From positions 1 to 64,000 of the forward strand of contig CAVZNF010000006.1 of the NCBI GenBank assembly GCA_963776565.1: a stretch of 64,000 nt of DNA. Reading direction: 5' to 3'. This stretch comes from GMQP-bins7 sp963776565 (GTDB lineage: Bacteria > Actinomycetota > Thermoleophilia > Gaiellales > Gaiellaceae). A model generated the notes under the pieces. That model had not been told where the DNA came from. It made no database searches and saw only the letters and a list, made by a program, of their open reading frames with translations. Each line of letters opens with the position of its first letter. Position 1 is the stretch's first letter. Below, piece after piece: positions 42,906-51,901 of the stretch. A program made the position numbers and the translations under genes.

Positions 42906-43210
42906 GCGACGCATGGATCATCGTTGCGGTCGTCGGCGTGGCAACCGTCGCGTGCAAAGCGGCCGGGCCGGTTCTCATCGGACAGCGCTCGCTTCCACGG
43001 CACGTGCAGCCCGTCGTCGACCTGCTCGCGCCAGTCATGCTCATCGCGCTCGTGACAGCGCAGACGTTCGGTGGTGACGAGGAGATCGAAGTCGACGCGC
43101 GCGTCGTCGGCGTGGGCGCAGCTGCGATTGCGATCGCGCTGCGCGCGCACGTCATCGTCGCGATGGCGATCGCAGCGCTGGTGACTGCGCTCCTCCGGCT
43201 CGCCGTCTAG
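42902..43210 (+). CDS. azlD: AzlD-family small transporter subunit
   Basis: 102 residues, ATG 42902. Three to four short membrane segments: WIIVAVVGVATVACKAAGPV, VVDLLAPVMLIALVTAQTFG, VVGVGAAAIAIALRAHVIVA. This is the partner of AzlC. Complete, and follows with a 4-base overlap. Confidence 0.87.
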   Translation: MSDAWIIVAVVGVATVACKAAGPVLIGQRSLPRHVQPVVDLLAPVMLIALVTAQTFGGDEEIEVDARVVGVGAAAIAIALRAHVIVAMAIAALVTALLRLAV

Positions 43211-43320
43211 GAGCGACGCGCGGGCGTTCCGCCGTGCCAGAACACGGCGGCGGCCGCGATCGCCTCGGCGACGAGGCTGGCGAGCCCGATCACGAGCATC
43301 CACTGTCGAAAGTGCCGCAT
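43207..43320 (-). CDS. Possible 37-residue single-helix membrane peptide
   Basis: ATG 43320 encodes MRHFRQWMLVIGLASLVAEA then IAAAAVFWHGGTPARRS to TAG at 43207, overlapping the azlD stop on the other strand. One clean membrane helix with basic ends is the shape of small membrane proteins. No homologue known to me; could be chance. Confidence 0.4.
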   Translation of the reverse strand: MRHFRQWMLVIGLASLVAEAIAAAAVFWHGGTPARRS

Positions 43321-43362
43321 ACGGCCGGTTTTCGGCGCATGTGCCGGTCGACTTGAGGCTGG

Positions 43363-44055
43363 CTATTCCGGCGGGCGCAGCACGGCGAACGGGTCGGTCA
43401 CCTCGAGCAGGCGAGCGCGGAAGCGATAGAGCTCGGCCGGTCTGCCGCCGGCAGGCCCATGCGCCCGGCGCCTGCCCACGGCCTCGATCGCGCCGCGGCG
43501 CAAGAGGATCCGCTTGAGGTTCGTCGCGGAGACCTCGTAGCCGAGCGCGGCCTCGTACACGTCGCGGAGCTCGGCGAGCGTGAACGTTTCGGGCGCGAGC
43601 GCAAAGCCGATGTTCGAGTACGAGAGCTTCCCGCGCAGGCGGTCGCGCCCGGCGAGGACGATCGCGCCGTGGTCGAAGGCGGTCTCGGGCAGCGCGTCGA
43701 CCGCGTGCCAGCGAGTGTCGGTGGGAACGCGGGGATCGAGCCCGAGCGGGACGAGCCCGAGATACGCGGTCGCCAGCTCCCAGCGCTCGGGGTGGCGGGC
43801 CGGATCGCTCCACGTCCCGAGCTGCTCGAGGTGCGAGACCTCGCGCACGTCCACCTTCGTCGCGAGGTGGCGGAGGATCGAGCGCTCGAGCGTCTCGTCG
43901 GAGACGAGCGTGCCGCCGGGCAGCGCCCACGCGCCCGAGTACGGCTCGCGGGCGCGCTCCCACAGCAGCACGGTCAGCTCGCCGTCACGCACCTGGAACA
44001 CGGTGGCGAGCGCGACGTGCGCGGGTACAGGAGGTGGGGTGGTAGACTCAGCCAC
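43363..44055 (-). CDS. nrtR: NrtR-type Nudix/winged-helix regulator
   Basis: 230 residues, ATG 44055. The N-terminal Nudix-like domain has GAWALPGGTLVSDETLERSI but lacks the full REUxEE catalytic signature (it reads LERSILRHLATKVDV), as in NrtR, which binds ADP-ribose without Nudix catalysis. The C-terminal winged helix has FTLAELRDVYEAALGYEVSA and TNLKRILLRRGAIEAVGRRR. NrtR represses NAD synthesis genes until ADP-ribose, a signal of NAD turnover, releases it. Divergent from nadB by 30 bases, which is the expected arrangement. Confidence 0.88.
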   Translation of the reverse strand: MAESTTPPPVPAHVALATVFQVRDGELTVLLWERAREPYSGAWALPGGTLVSDETLERSILRHLATKVDVREVSHLEQLGTWSDPARHPERWELATAYLGLVPLGLDPRVPTDTRWHAVDALPETAFDHGAIVLAGRDRLRGKLSYSNIGFALAPETFTLAELRDVYEAALGYEVSATNLKRILLRRGAIEAVGRRRAHGPAGGRPAELYRFRARLLEVTDPFAVLRPPE

Positions 44056-44085
44056 GAGGTTATCGACTCAGAGGCTAAAACTACC
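44040..44085. promoter_or_regulatory. Candidate NrtR operator/divergent promoter region
   Basis: The region between the nrtR and nadB starts carries the direct repeat GACTCAG (44045-44051 and 44066-44072) and GGTAG...CTACC inverted ends (44041-44045 and 44080-44084). NrtR boxes are usually palindromes with TAGT-like arms; I see no perfect one, so the exact site is not assigned. The regulator must act here or nearby, since only 30 bases separate the starts. Confidence 0.4.
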
Positions 44086-45492
44086 ATGAGCGATCCCGGA
44101 CATACAGGTCGCGAGCTCGCGCTCGTCGTCGTGGGAGGCGGTGTCGCCGGCCTTTTCGCTGCGCTCTGCGCCGCGAGCGAGGGCGATGTGCTCGTCCTCA
44201 CGAAGGGGCCGCTTCTGGCCTCGACGAGCCTGCTCGCACAGGGAGGGATCGCCGCGGCCGTGGGCGAGGACGACGACCCGTCGCTGCATGCCGAGGACAC
44301 GCTGCGCACGGGCCGCGGCCTCTGCCGCCCGAGCGCGGTGACCGTTCTCACCGAGGAGGCGCCGGCTCGCATCCGCGATCTCGTCGAGCTCGGCGTGGAG
44401 TTCGACGACGGCCTGGGTCTCGAAGGAGGTCACAGCCGGCGTCGCGTAGTGCACGCGGGCGGCGCCGCGACGGGAGATCGCGTGGCCCGAAAGCTCGCCG
44501 AGCGCGTGCTCGCGCACCCGCGAATCGAGGTCGCCGAGGGCGAGCGGATGCTCTCCGTGTGGCGCGACGACGAGCGCTGCGTGGGAGTCGTCACCGACCG
44601 CCGCGCGGTCGCGGCGCGCGCCACGCTTCTCTCCACCGGCGGCGCCGCAGCCTTGTGGGAGCGGACGACGAACCCGGCGGGCGCGGTGGGCGAGGGAATG
44701 GCCGCCGCCTATCGCGCGGGCGCTGCGCTCGCCGACCTCGAGTTCGTGCAGTTCCATCCGACGACACTCGTCGATTCGTCGCTCCTCCTCTCCGAGGCGC
44801 TGCGCGGCGAGGGTGCGGTGCTCCTCGACGACCAGGGCAACCGCTTCACCGACGAGCTTGCGCCGCGCGATGTCGTCGCCCGCGAGATCGCAGCGCGCGG
44901 AACGGTGCTCCTCGACCTCCGCGCGATCGACCGCGGTCGCTTTCCGTCGCTGATGGGGAGCCTCGCCGAGGAGGGCTACGACCCCGCGCAGACACCGATC
45001 CCCGTGGCGCCGGCCGCGCACTACACCGTCGGCGGAGTTCTGACCGATCTCGACGGCCGGAGCGAGCTGCCCGGCCTGTATGCCGCCGGCGAGTGCGCCG
45101 CGACGGGCGTCCACGGCGCCAACCGGCTGGCGTCGAACTCGATGCTCGAGTGCCTCGTCTTCGGACGGCGCGCCGCGCTTGCCGCGCTCGGCGAGCCTGC
45201 GGTGCCGGGGCGGCTTCCCGCGATTCCGGATCCGCCGGCGAACGAGCCCGTCACGCCGGAGCTCCGCTCGGCACTGTGGCGCGACTGCGGCCTGATCCGC
45301 GATGCCGCCGGGCTCGAGCACCTCCTGGCCGCTCCGCATCTGCTCACACGGCTCATCGGCGAGACGGCGCTCGAGCGCGAGGAGAGCAGGGGATCGCACT
45401 TCCGGGTCGACTTCCCGACCGAGAGTGAAGCGTTCGAGCGGCACGTCGTCCTCCGACAGGGCTCCGAGCCCGTGCTCGAGGCATGGCGGTAG
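44086..45492 (+). CDS. nadB: L-aspartate oxidase
   Basis: 468 residues, ATG 44086. FAD-binding GxGxxG as ALVVVGGGVAGLFAALCAAS, STSLLAQGGIAAAVGEDDDP (LAQGGIA motif), ARATLLSTGGAAALWERTTN, DLEFVQFHPTTLVDSSLLLS (active-site His in FHPT), and VGGVLTDLDGRSELPGLYAA, GEC..TGVHGANRLASNSML. It converts aspartate to iminoaspartate, the first step of de novo NAD synthesis. In-frame upstream codons to 43459 overlap nrtR and are rejected. It overlaps nadC by 10 bases. Confidence 0.93.
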   Translation: MSDPGHTGRELALVVVGGGVAGLFAALCAASEGDVLVLTKGPLLASTSLLAQGGIAAAVGEDDDPSLHAEDTLRTGRGLCRPSAVTVLTEEAPARIRDLVELGVEFDDGLGLEGGHSRRRVVHAGGAATGDRVARKLAERVLAHPRIEVAEGERMLSVWRDDERCVGVVTDRRAVAARATLLSTGGAAALWERTTNPAGAVGEGMAAAYRAGAALADLEFVQFHPTTLVDSSLLLSEALRGEGAVLLDDQGNRFTDELAPRDVVAREIAARGTVLLDLRAIDRGRFPSLMGSLAEEGYDPAQTPIPVAPAAHYTVGGVLTDLDGRSELPGLYAAGECAATGVHGANRLASNSMLECLVFGRRAALAALGEPAVPGRLPAIPDPPANEPVTPELRSALWRDCGLIRDAAGLEHLLAAPHLLTRLIGETALEREESRGSHFRVDFPTESEAFERHVVLRQGSEPVLEAWR

Positions 45493-46313
45493 CGACCGAC
45501 ACCGTCGAGCGGATCGTCCTCGCGGCCCTGGCCGAGGACATCGGAGCCGGGGACGTGACGACCGACGCGACCATCCCGGCAGACGCCGTCGGTGTGGCCG
45601 ATCTCCTCGTGAAGGAAGCAGGCGTCGTGTGCGGTCTGCGCGTCGCCGAGACGACCTTCCGAGCGCTCGACCCGGACATCCGCTTCGAGGCGCTCGCGAG
45701 CGACGGCGACGTCGTCGAACCGCCCGCCGTCGTCGCCCGGATCTCCGGCTCCGAGCGCGCGATCCTGACCGGCGAGCGCGTCGCGCTCAACTTCCTCGGT
45801 CGTCTCTCCGGGATCGCGACGCTCACGCGCCGCTATGTCGACGCGATCGAGGGCACGGGCGCGTCGGTCCTCGACACGCGCAAGACGACTCCCGGCCTCC
45901 GCGAGCTCGAGAAGTACGCCGTTGCCTGCGGCGGTGGCCGCAACCACCGATTCGGCCTCGACGACGCGGTGCTCGTGAAGGACAACCACCTGCGCGCCGC
46001 AGGCTCGGTGTCCGCGGCCGTGGAGCTCGTGCGGGCCGCGACGGCGCTGCCGATCGAGGTCGAGTGCGACACGCTCGACCAGGTCGCAGAAGCGCTCGCC
46101 GTCGGCGTCGACGCGATCCTTCTCGACAACATGAGCCTCGACCAGCTGCGGGAAGCCGTCGACCTGACCGGAGGGCGCGCGCGCCTCGAGGCTTCCGGCG
46201 GCGTCACCCTCGACACCATCCGAGCCATCGCCGAGACGGGGGTCGACGAGATCTCCGTCGGCGCGCTCACCCATTCCGCCCGTTCACTCGACGTCTCACT
46301 GGAGCTCACATGA
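45483..46313 (+). CDS. nadC: Nicotinate-nucleotide pyrophosphorylase (quinolinate PRTase)
   Basis: 276 residues, ATG 45483. AALAEDIGAGDVTTDATIPA is the NadC N-terminal hallmark, then GERVALNFLGRLSGIATLTR, SVLDTRKTTPGLRELEKYAV, GGGRNHRFGLDDAVLVKDNH and DNMSLDQLREAVDLTGGRAR, LEASGGVTLDTIRAIAETGV. It converts quinolinate and PRPP to nicotinate mononucleotide. Intact. Overlaps nadB and nadA at its ends. Confidence 0.94.
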   Translation: MAVATDTVERIVLAALAEDIGAGDVTTDATIPADAVGVADLLVKEAGVVCGLRVAETTFRALDPDIRFEALASDGDVVEPPAVVARISGSERAILTGERVALNFLGRLSGIATLTRRYVDAIEGTGASVLDTRKTTPGLRELEKYAVACGGGRNHRFGLDDAVLVKDNHLRAAGSVSAAVELVRAATALPIEVECDTLDQVAEALAVGVDAILLDNMSLDQLREAVDLTGGRARLEASGGVTLDTIRAIAETGVDEISVGALTHSARSLDVSLELT

Positions 46314-47244
46314 CAACTGCTCAGATCACCACGATGCAGGAGGAGATCCGCGCGCTCGCCGCCGAGCGGGACGCGGTGATCCTCGCCCACAACTACCAGG
46401 TGCCCGAGGTGCAGGACGTCGCGCACTTCGTCGGCGACTCGCTCGGGCTCTCACGCGAGGCGGCCGCGACCGACGCCGGCAACATCGTCTTCTGCGGCGT
46501 CCACTTCATGGCCGAGACCGCGGCGATCCTCAGCCCGCAGAAGACGGTGCTGATCCCCGACCTCGACGCCGGCTGCTCGCTCGCCGCGTCGATCTCGGCC
46601 GATCAGCTGCGCGCGTGGAAGGCCGAGAATCCCGGCGCCGTCGTCGTCTCGTACGTGAACACGACGGCAGAGGTGAAGGCCGAGAGCGACTACTGCTGCA
46701 CGTCCGGAAACGCGAAGGGCGTCATCGAGTCGATTCCCGAGGACACGGAGATCCTGTTCTGCCCCGACATGTTCCTCGGGCTCTGGCTCGAGAAGGTCAC
46801 GGGTCGCAAGCTGCGCATCTGGATGGGCGAGTGCCACGTCCATGCGGGTATCCGCCCGCAGGACATCACGCGCTGGCAGGCAGAGGCGCCCGACGCCGAG
46901 TTCCTCGTCCACCCGGAGTGCGGCTGCGCGAGCCAGATGATGGCGTTCGGGAACGAGAAGACGCACATCCTCTCGACGGAAGGGATGATCAAGTTCGCGA
47001 AGTCGTCCGAGAAGGAGCGCTTCCTCATCGGGACCGAGACCGGGATCATCCATCGCCTCCAGAAAGAGGCCCCCGAGAAGCGCTTCGAGGCCGTCTCCGA
47101 GAAGGCGATCTGCCGCTACATGAAGATGATCACGCTGCCGAAGCTCCTCGACTCGCTGCGCGAGTGGAAGTTCGAGGTCACGGTTCCCGAGGAGATCGCC
47201 GAGCGGCGCGCGGCGCGATCGACCGCATGGTCGCGATCTCGTGA
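46310..47244 (+). CDS. nadA: Quinolinate synthase A (C-terminal frame break)
   Basis: 311 residues from ATG 46310: ILAHNYQVPEVQDVAHFVGD (the NadA start), DAGNIVFCGVHFMAETAAIL (first Cys ligand), YCCTSGNAKGVIESIPEDTE, MGECHVHAGIRPQDITRWQA, LVHPECGCASQMMAFG (other cluster Cys). It joins iminoaspartate and dihydroxyacetone phosphate using a 4Fe-4S cluster. Near 47205 a one-base break changes EIAERARGAIDRMVAIS, the expected end with stop at 47244, into an unrelated frame. The sequence is otherwise complete. Overlaps nadC by ATGA and the next gene by GTGA. Confidence 0.92.
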
Positions 47245-47639
47245 AGACACTCACGCCGGCGCAGCGGGCGTTTCTGGAGAATCCGTTCGTCGGGGTCGTC
47301 ACGGACCTGCGCCCGGACGGCTCGCCGCACTCGACCGTCGTGTGGGTCGACGTCGACGACGACGGCGTCTCGTTCAACACGGCCTGGCCGCGCGCGAAGC
47401 CGCGCTATCTCGACGCCGATCCACGGGTGTCGCTCGCCGTCGTGGATCCGGGCGATCCGTACCGGTGGATCGCGATCACCGGGACCACGACCCTCGTCGA
47501 GGACGGTGCGAACGACCAGATCGACCGCCTCTCGCAGAAGTACACAGGGAGGGAGAAGTACGCCTCGCACCGCGAGGGCGAGACTCGCGTGTCCGTGCGT
47601 ATCTCCCCGACCTGGATCGAGGCGCGCGGCCTCGACTGA
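47241..47639 (+). CDS. PPOX-class F420-dependent oxidoreductase
   Basis: 132 residues, GTG 47241 overlapping nadA. LTPAQRAFLENPFVGVVTDL, RPDGSPHSTVVWVDVDDDGV, VSLAVVDPGDPYRWIAITGT, EKYASHREGETRVSVRISPT. Split beta-barrel typical of F420-binding PPOX-like enzymes with the Rv1155/Rv2991-type pattern. The cofactor is inferred to be F420 because such proteins in actinobacteria use it. Its place after nadA may reflect redox or cofactor metabolism. Confidence 0.82.
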   Translation: MKTLTPAQRAFLENPFVGVVTDLRPDGSPHSTVVWVDVDDDGVSFNTAWPRAKPRYLDADPRVSLAVVDPGDPYRWIAITGTTTLVEDGANDQIDRLSQKYTGREKYASHREGETRVSVRISPTWIEARGLD

Positions 47640-47656
47640 ACTTGCCCGCAAGATCA

Positions 47657-47717
47657 GAAGCCGCTAGTGCGGCTTCCGATCGCGAGAATCCCTGAAGCGC
47701 GGCCGCTTCGCGGCCGC
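47657..47717. terminator. Two adjacent terminator-like hairpins
   Basis: GAAGCCGC-TAGT-GCGGCTTC (47657-47676) and GCGGCCGC-TTC-GCGGCCGC (47699-47717) lie in the 97-base gap between convergent genes. The first would end the nad operon and the second either that or the BNR gene from the other side. Both have perfect 8-bp stems. They are stacked, as is common at convergent gene ends. Confidence 0.75.
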
Positions 47718-47736
47718 GGCTGCGTCACTAGCCGGT

Positions 47737-48801
47737 CTAGGCGGCGCGCACCGAGTGCACCGGCGGCAGGTTGGTCGCCGCCGTGAACCACGACTTCCCC
47801 GCATCGCCCGAGCCGAAGACGTCGCCCGACGTCGCACCGAAGTAGAGCCCCATCTTCGGCCCCGATCCCTCGCGGCAGAACGCCTGGCGGAGGATCGTGA
47901 GGTAGGCGTCATTCGAGGGCAGGCCGTCGCCTCGCTCGATCCACGTCTCGCCGGCATCGCGCGTCTCGTAGACCCGGACACGACCCTCGGGCGTCGTGCG
48001 GTCCAGGTCCGCGACGAGCGGGATGACGTATGCGTTGTCCGGGTCGTCCGGGTCCATCACCATCGGAAAGCCGAAGTCGGACGGGAGGCCGTCCGCGATC
48101 GACGTCCAGCTCTCGCCGGCATCGTCGGAGCGGTACACGCCGCCGTGGAACTGCATGAAGAGCCGCTCGGGCCGCTTCGGCGCACGGTGCATGTTGTGGA
48201 CGCAGAGCGTGATCGTCTCCTCGCGGGCCTCCTCCGGCATGTAGCGCGGGTACATCCCCTTGTTTCCGTGGCGCCAGGACTTGCCGCCGTCGTCGGACAA
48301 CCAGACGCCGACCGCCGAGATGGCGAGGGCGATCTTCGACGGGTCTCCGGGCCACGTCGCGATCGAGTGCATGCACATGCCGCCGGCGCCGGGGCTCCAC
48401 TCGGGCCGCGTCGGCTGCTCCCAGAACGCCTGGTTGAGCTCCCAGGTCGCGCCTCCGTCGTGGCTCTCGAAGAGCACGCCCGGCGCGCCGCCCGCGAAGA
48501 GGTGCGCGTCGTCCTCCGCCGGCACGACCGTCCAGAGCCGCTCGAGCGGCTTCTCGGCGTCCTCGGGCAGCTCGACTCCGGTCGCCTGCTCCCACTCTGC
48601 CGCGAGATCGTCCGTGTAGAAGATCTTCGGTCCGTAGAAGGCGGACGTCACGCATGCGAACGTTCGGCCGGTGCGCTCGTCGCGCGTCGCAAACTCGACC
48701 GGCTCGCCGGCGAATGCGCGCGAGGTGACGGCGAACGGCCCACCGGCTTCGCCTTCGAGCACGAACAGGCCCTTCTTCGTTCCGACCAGCAGCTGCGTCA
48801 T
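47737..48801 (-). CDS. BNR/sortilin-type beta-propeller protein
   Basis: 354 residues, ATG 48801. Repeated Asp-box motifs SxDGGxTW: ESHDGGATWELNQAFW, LSDDGGKSWRHGNKGMYP, RSDDAGESWTSIADGLP, ETRDAGETWIERGDGLP, GSGDAGKSWFTAA. This is a WD40-like beta-propeller of exo-alpha-sialidase superfamily type, without the sialidase Arg triad that I could find. No export signal is seen, so it may act in the cytoplasm. Its start abuts the stop of the ThiS-like gene upstream, a pairing that suggests joint function. Confidence 0.8.
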   Translation of the reverse strand: MTQLLVGTKKGLFVLEGEAGGPFAVTSRAFAGEPVEFATRDERTGRTFACVTSAFYGPKIFYTDDLAAEWEQATGVELPEDAEKPLERLWTVVPAEDDAHLFAGGAPGVLFESHDGGATWELNQAFWEQPTRPEWSPGAGGMCMHSIATWPGDPSKIALAISAVGVWLSDDGGKSWRHGNKGMYPRYMPEEAREETITLCVHNMHRAPKRPERLFMQFHGGVYRSDDAGESWTSIADGLPSDFGFPMVMDPDDPDNAYVIPLVADLDRTTPEGRVRVYETRDAGETWIERGDGLPSNDAYLTILRQAFCREGSGPKMGLYFGATSGDVFGSGDAGKSWFTAATNLPPVHSVRAA

Positions 48802-48802
48802 C

Positions 48803-49063
48803 TCATCCTCCCGAGATCGCGGGGAGCACGTGCAGCCGATCCGAGGCGCCGACCGCCGTGTCTTCCCGTCCGTAGTCCTTGTTCACGAAGACGTTGATGT
48901 GCTCGCGGATCAGCCCGCGCTCGTCGAGGATCCAGCCCCTCACGTCTGGATGCTCGCGCTCGAGGGCCTGCAGCACCTCGCCGACGGTCGACCCGTCGAG
49001 CTCGAGCTCCCGCTTCCCTCCGGCGAGCTCCGACAGCGGAGCCCGAAGCCTCACGACCGGCAC
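48803..49063 (-). CDS. MoaD/ThiS-like ubiquitin-fold protein
   Basis: 86 residues, ATG 49063, ending in Gly-Gly (HVLPAISGG), the activated tail of sulfur carriers. VVRLRAPLSELAGGKRELEL, GSTVGEVLQALEREHPDVRG, EHINVFVNKDYGREDTAVGA and SDRLHVLPAISGG show the beta-grasp fold. Such carriers pass sulfur to molybdopterin, thiamin or other products after adenylation by an E1-like enzyme. No E1 gene is nearby. It lies directly in front of the BNR gene, one base apart. Confidence 0.85.
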   Translation of the reverse strand: MPVVRLRAPLSELAGGKRELELDGSTVGEVLQALEREHPDVRGWILDERGLIREHINVFVNKDYGREDTAVGASDRLHVLPAISGG

Positions 49064-49149
49064 GCGTCGATCCTAGATCGCATCACTGTGTAGACGACGA
49101 ACGAAGGCGGAACTCATCGACAGCTCGGCGAATATGGAGTGCGCCCGCG

Positions 49150-50362
49150 CTACGGAGCGAGCTCGAGGACGCCGTGCGGCGCGCCGTACTCGGCGAGTGA
49201 GTCGAGGAACGGCCGCGGCGTGAACGCCTCGGGGCCGAGGACGCCCGCGCCCTTCCAGGTGCCGTTTGCGAGGAGCTCGAGCGCGATAACCGGGTTGATC
49301 GCCGTCTGCCAGACGACCGCCTGCGAGCCGAACTCGCGCATCGTCGTCTCGTTGTCGGCGACGTGGTAGAGGTAGGTCTTCCTGCGGCGCGCCGTCCTTG
49401 CCGATTCCGGTGACGAGCGTTCCGGCACACGTCTTGCCCGTCATGCGATCGCCGAGCGTCGCCGGGTTCGGGAGCGCGGCCGCGACGACGTCGCGCGGCG
49501 CGATTTCGACCCCCTTCACCGGGATTGCCTCCTTCGAGTCGAGACCGAGCTTGTGGAGCGTCTTCAGCACCCCGATGAACTCGTCGCCGAGCCCGTACTT
49601 GAACGTCACTCGCTTGCAGTCGATCCACCGCGGCACGAGCAAGACCTCTTCGTGCTCGACGTTCACGCACTCGACCGGGCCGATCCCTTCGGGGAAGTCG
49701 AAGACCTCGGGCTCCGAGAACGGCGCGGTCGTGAACCAGCCGCGGTCCTTCTCCCAGACGACGGGCGGGTTGAGGCACTCCTCGATCGTCGTCCAGATCG
49801 AGAAGGTGGGGGCGAAGTCGTAGCCCTCGACGACGAGGTTCGCGCCGTCGCGAACTCCGACCTCGTCGATCTCGGAGAAGAGCTCGTCGGCGGCGTAGCG
49901 GGCGAAGACGTCGGCGGCGCCGGGCTCGATGCCGATCCCGACGAGCGCGAGCAGCCCCTTCTCCTCCCACGCTGCGGCGCGCTCGAACTGATAGTCGCCG
50001 AGCTTGATCCCGGTCTCCTCGTAGGGATTCGTCGGATGCGGCTCCGAGAGCGTCATCGCCATGTCCAGGTACGTGACGCCGGCTTCGAAGCACGCATCGA
50101 AGATCGGGACGTTGAAGAGCGGGTCGACCGAGTTGAGGACGGCGTCGGCGCGGGTCTCTCGGATCAACGCGACGATCGCCTCCTTGCTCGACGCGTCGAT
50201 CGCGTGCGCCGAGAAGCGGCCGTCGTCGAGCTCGGCCACGAGCGCGGCCGGGCGCGCGGCGTCGTAGTCGGCGAGCGCGCAGTGCTCGAAGAAGGATCGC
50301 CGTCGCGCGATCTGCGCGAAGGCAGACCCGACCCCGCCTGTTCCGACGACGAGAATCCGCAC
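49150..50362 (-). CDS. Saccharopine dehydrogenase-family protein (one frame break)
   Basis: About 400 residues from ATG 50362: MRILVVGTGGVGSAFAQIAR (Rossmann), LADYDAARPAALVAELDDGR, NSVDPLFNVPIFDACFEAGV, TYLDMAMTLSEPHPTNPYEE, GVRDGANLVVEGYDFAPTFS. A one-base break near 49390 follows, then YLYHVADNETTMREFGSQAV and WKGAGVLGPEAFTPRPFLDS. The family includes saccharopine dehydrogenase, carboxynorspermidine dehydrogenase and homospermidine synthase-like enzymes. It is divergent from the polyamine transport operon, so carboxy-spermidine-type chemistry is a fair guess. No biochemical proof. Confidence 0.75.
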
Positions 50363-50455
50363 GGCGCACGGGTTCTACACGAACGACCTCGGTTGTAGCG
50401 TCCTGCCACCGGCGGCGATACGCTGCCCCGCGATTTCACCGAACGGAGGTCGGAC

Positions 50456-51901
50456 GTGAGCGTGTCGGTCACCCAGCAGAAGCAATTCATCGGCGGCGAG
50501 TTCGTCGACTCGACGTCTGGCGAGACCATGGAGGTTCTCAATCCCGCGACCGGCGAGGTCATCGCCGAGGTGCCGCGCGGGACTGCGGAGGACGTCGAGC
50601 GCGCCGTGAGCGCGGCGAAGACGGCGTGGGACGAGTGGCAGCGCAAGACGCCGAAGGACCGCATGGAGCTCCTGCTCAAGCTCGCCGACGTCATCGACGA
50701 GAACGCCGAGGAGCTCGCGCGGCTGGAGTCCCTCAATGTCGGCAAGCCGTGGTGGGTCGCCGTCGACGAGCCCGGCGTGATGTCCGACAACCTCCGCTTC
50801 TTCGCCGGCGCTGCGCGCAACCTCGAGGGCAAGGCCGCGACCGAGTACGTCGAGGGCTACACGTCGATGATCCGGCGCGAGCCGCTCGGCATCGTCGCCG
50901 GGATCTGCCCCTGGAACTACCCGCTCTTCATGGCGATGTGGAAGATCGGACCGGCGCTGGCGGCCGGCAACGTCCAGATCATCAAGCCGGCCGAGCAGAC
51001 GCCGCTCACGATGCTCCGCTTCGTCGAGCTGGCGCAGGAGGTCATCCCGCCCGGCGTGCTGCAGGTCGTCACCGGCGACGGGATCCCCGTGGGCGACGCG
51101 CTCGTCCGCGATCCGCACATCCGCCTCGTCTCGCTGACGGGCGACACGGCGACCGGGAAGATCATCGCGAAGAACGCTGCGGACACGGTCAAGCGTGTCC
51201 ACCTCGAACTCGGCGGGAAGGCCCCGATGGTCGTCCTCGACGACGCCGATCCCGCGACGGTCGCCGAGGCGATCAAGATCGGCGGCTACTTCAACTCCGG
51301 CCAGGACTGCACCGCCTCGTCGCGCATCCTCGTCAGCGAGAAGATCTACGACGACGTGCTCTCGGCCACGGTCGGGGTTGTCGAATCGATGACGGTGGGC
51401 GATCCCGGGACAGACGACGAGATCGGCATGGGGCCGGTCATCTCCGCCGAGCAGCAGGAGCGCATCCTCGGCTTCCTCGAGCGCGCGACCGACGCGAAGG
51501 CCACGATCGTCACGGGGGGCGAGGCGGTCGGCGACCGTGGCTTCTTCATATCGCCGACGCTCGTCACCGACGTCGATCAGAAAGCGGAGATCGTCCAGAA
51601 CGAGGTCTTCGGGCCGGTCGTGACGATGCAGTCCGCGGCGTCGGACGACGCGGCGATCGAGATGGCGAACGACGTTCGCTACGGGCTCGCGGCGTCCGTC
51701 TTCTCCGAGAACGTCGGGCGGGCGATGAAGGTCGCGGCGAAGCTCGACTTCGGGACCGTGTGGATCAACGAGCACCTCTTCCCGCTCACCTCGGAGATGC
51801 CGCACGGGGGGTTCAAGGAGTCGGGCTACGGGAAGGACATGTCCATCTACTCGATGGAGGAGTACACGCGCATCAAGCATGTCTGCGTGAAGCTCGCATG
51901 A
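50456..51901 (+). CDS. Aldehyde dehydrogenase (aminobutyraldehyde-type)
   Basis: 481 residues, GTG 50456. Family landmarks: FIGGEFVDSTSGETMEVLNP, GICPWNYPLFMAMWKIGPAL (NAD site), SLTGDTATGKIIAKNA, HLELGGKAPMVVLDDADPAT (general base Glu), GGYFNSGQDCTASSRILVSE (catalytic Cys), NEVFGPVVTMQSAASDD, GGFKESGYGKDMSIYSMEEY. The closest named enzymes by motif are gamma-aminobutyraldehyde and betaine-type aldehyde dehydrogenases, which fit with putrescine breakdown. First gene of an operon with the transporter, overlapping potA by ATGA. Confidence 0.88.
   Translation: MSVSVTQQKQFIGGEFVDSTSGETMEVLNPATGEVIAEVPRGTAEDVERAVSAAKTAWDEWQRKTPKDRMELLLKLADVIDENAEELARLESLNVGKPWWVAVDEPGVMSDNLRFFAGAARNLEGKAATEYVEGYTSMIRREPLGIVAGICPWNYPLFMAMWKIGPALAAGNVQIIKPAEQTPLTMLRFVELAQEVIPPGVLQVVTGDGIPVGDALVRDPHIRLVSLTGDTATGKIIAKNAADTVKRVHLELGGKAPMVVLDDADPATVAEAIKIGGYFNSGQDCTASSRILVSEKIYDDVLSATVGVVESMTVGDPGTDDEIGMGPVISAEQQERILGFLERATDAKATIVTGGEAVGDRGFFISPTLVTDVDQKAEIVQNEVFGPVVTMQSAASDDAAIEMANDVRYGLAASVFSENVGRAMKVAAKLDFGTVWINEHLFPLTSEMPHGGFKESGYGKDMSIYSMEEYTRIKHVCVKLA

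Noticed and set aside
43459..44085. 209-codon N-terminal extension of nadB
   Set aside because: It overlaps nrtR on the other strand and nadB has a normal FAD-binding start at 44086.
45302..47695. 797-codon plus-strand frame
   Set aside because: It is out of frame through nadC and only becomes real inside nadA, then runs past the true nadA end because of one indel.
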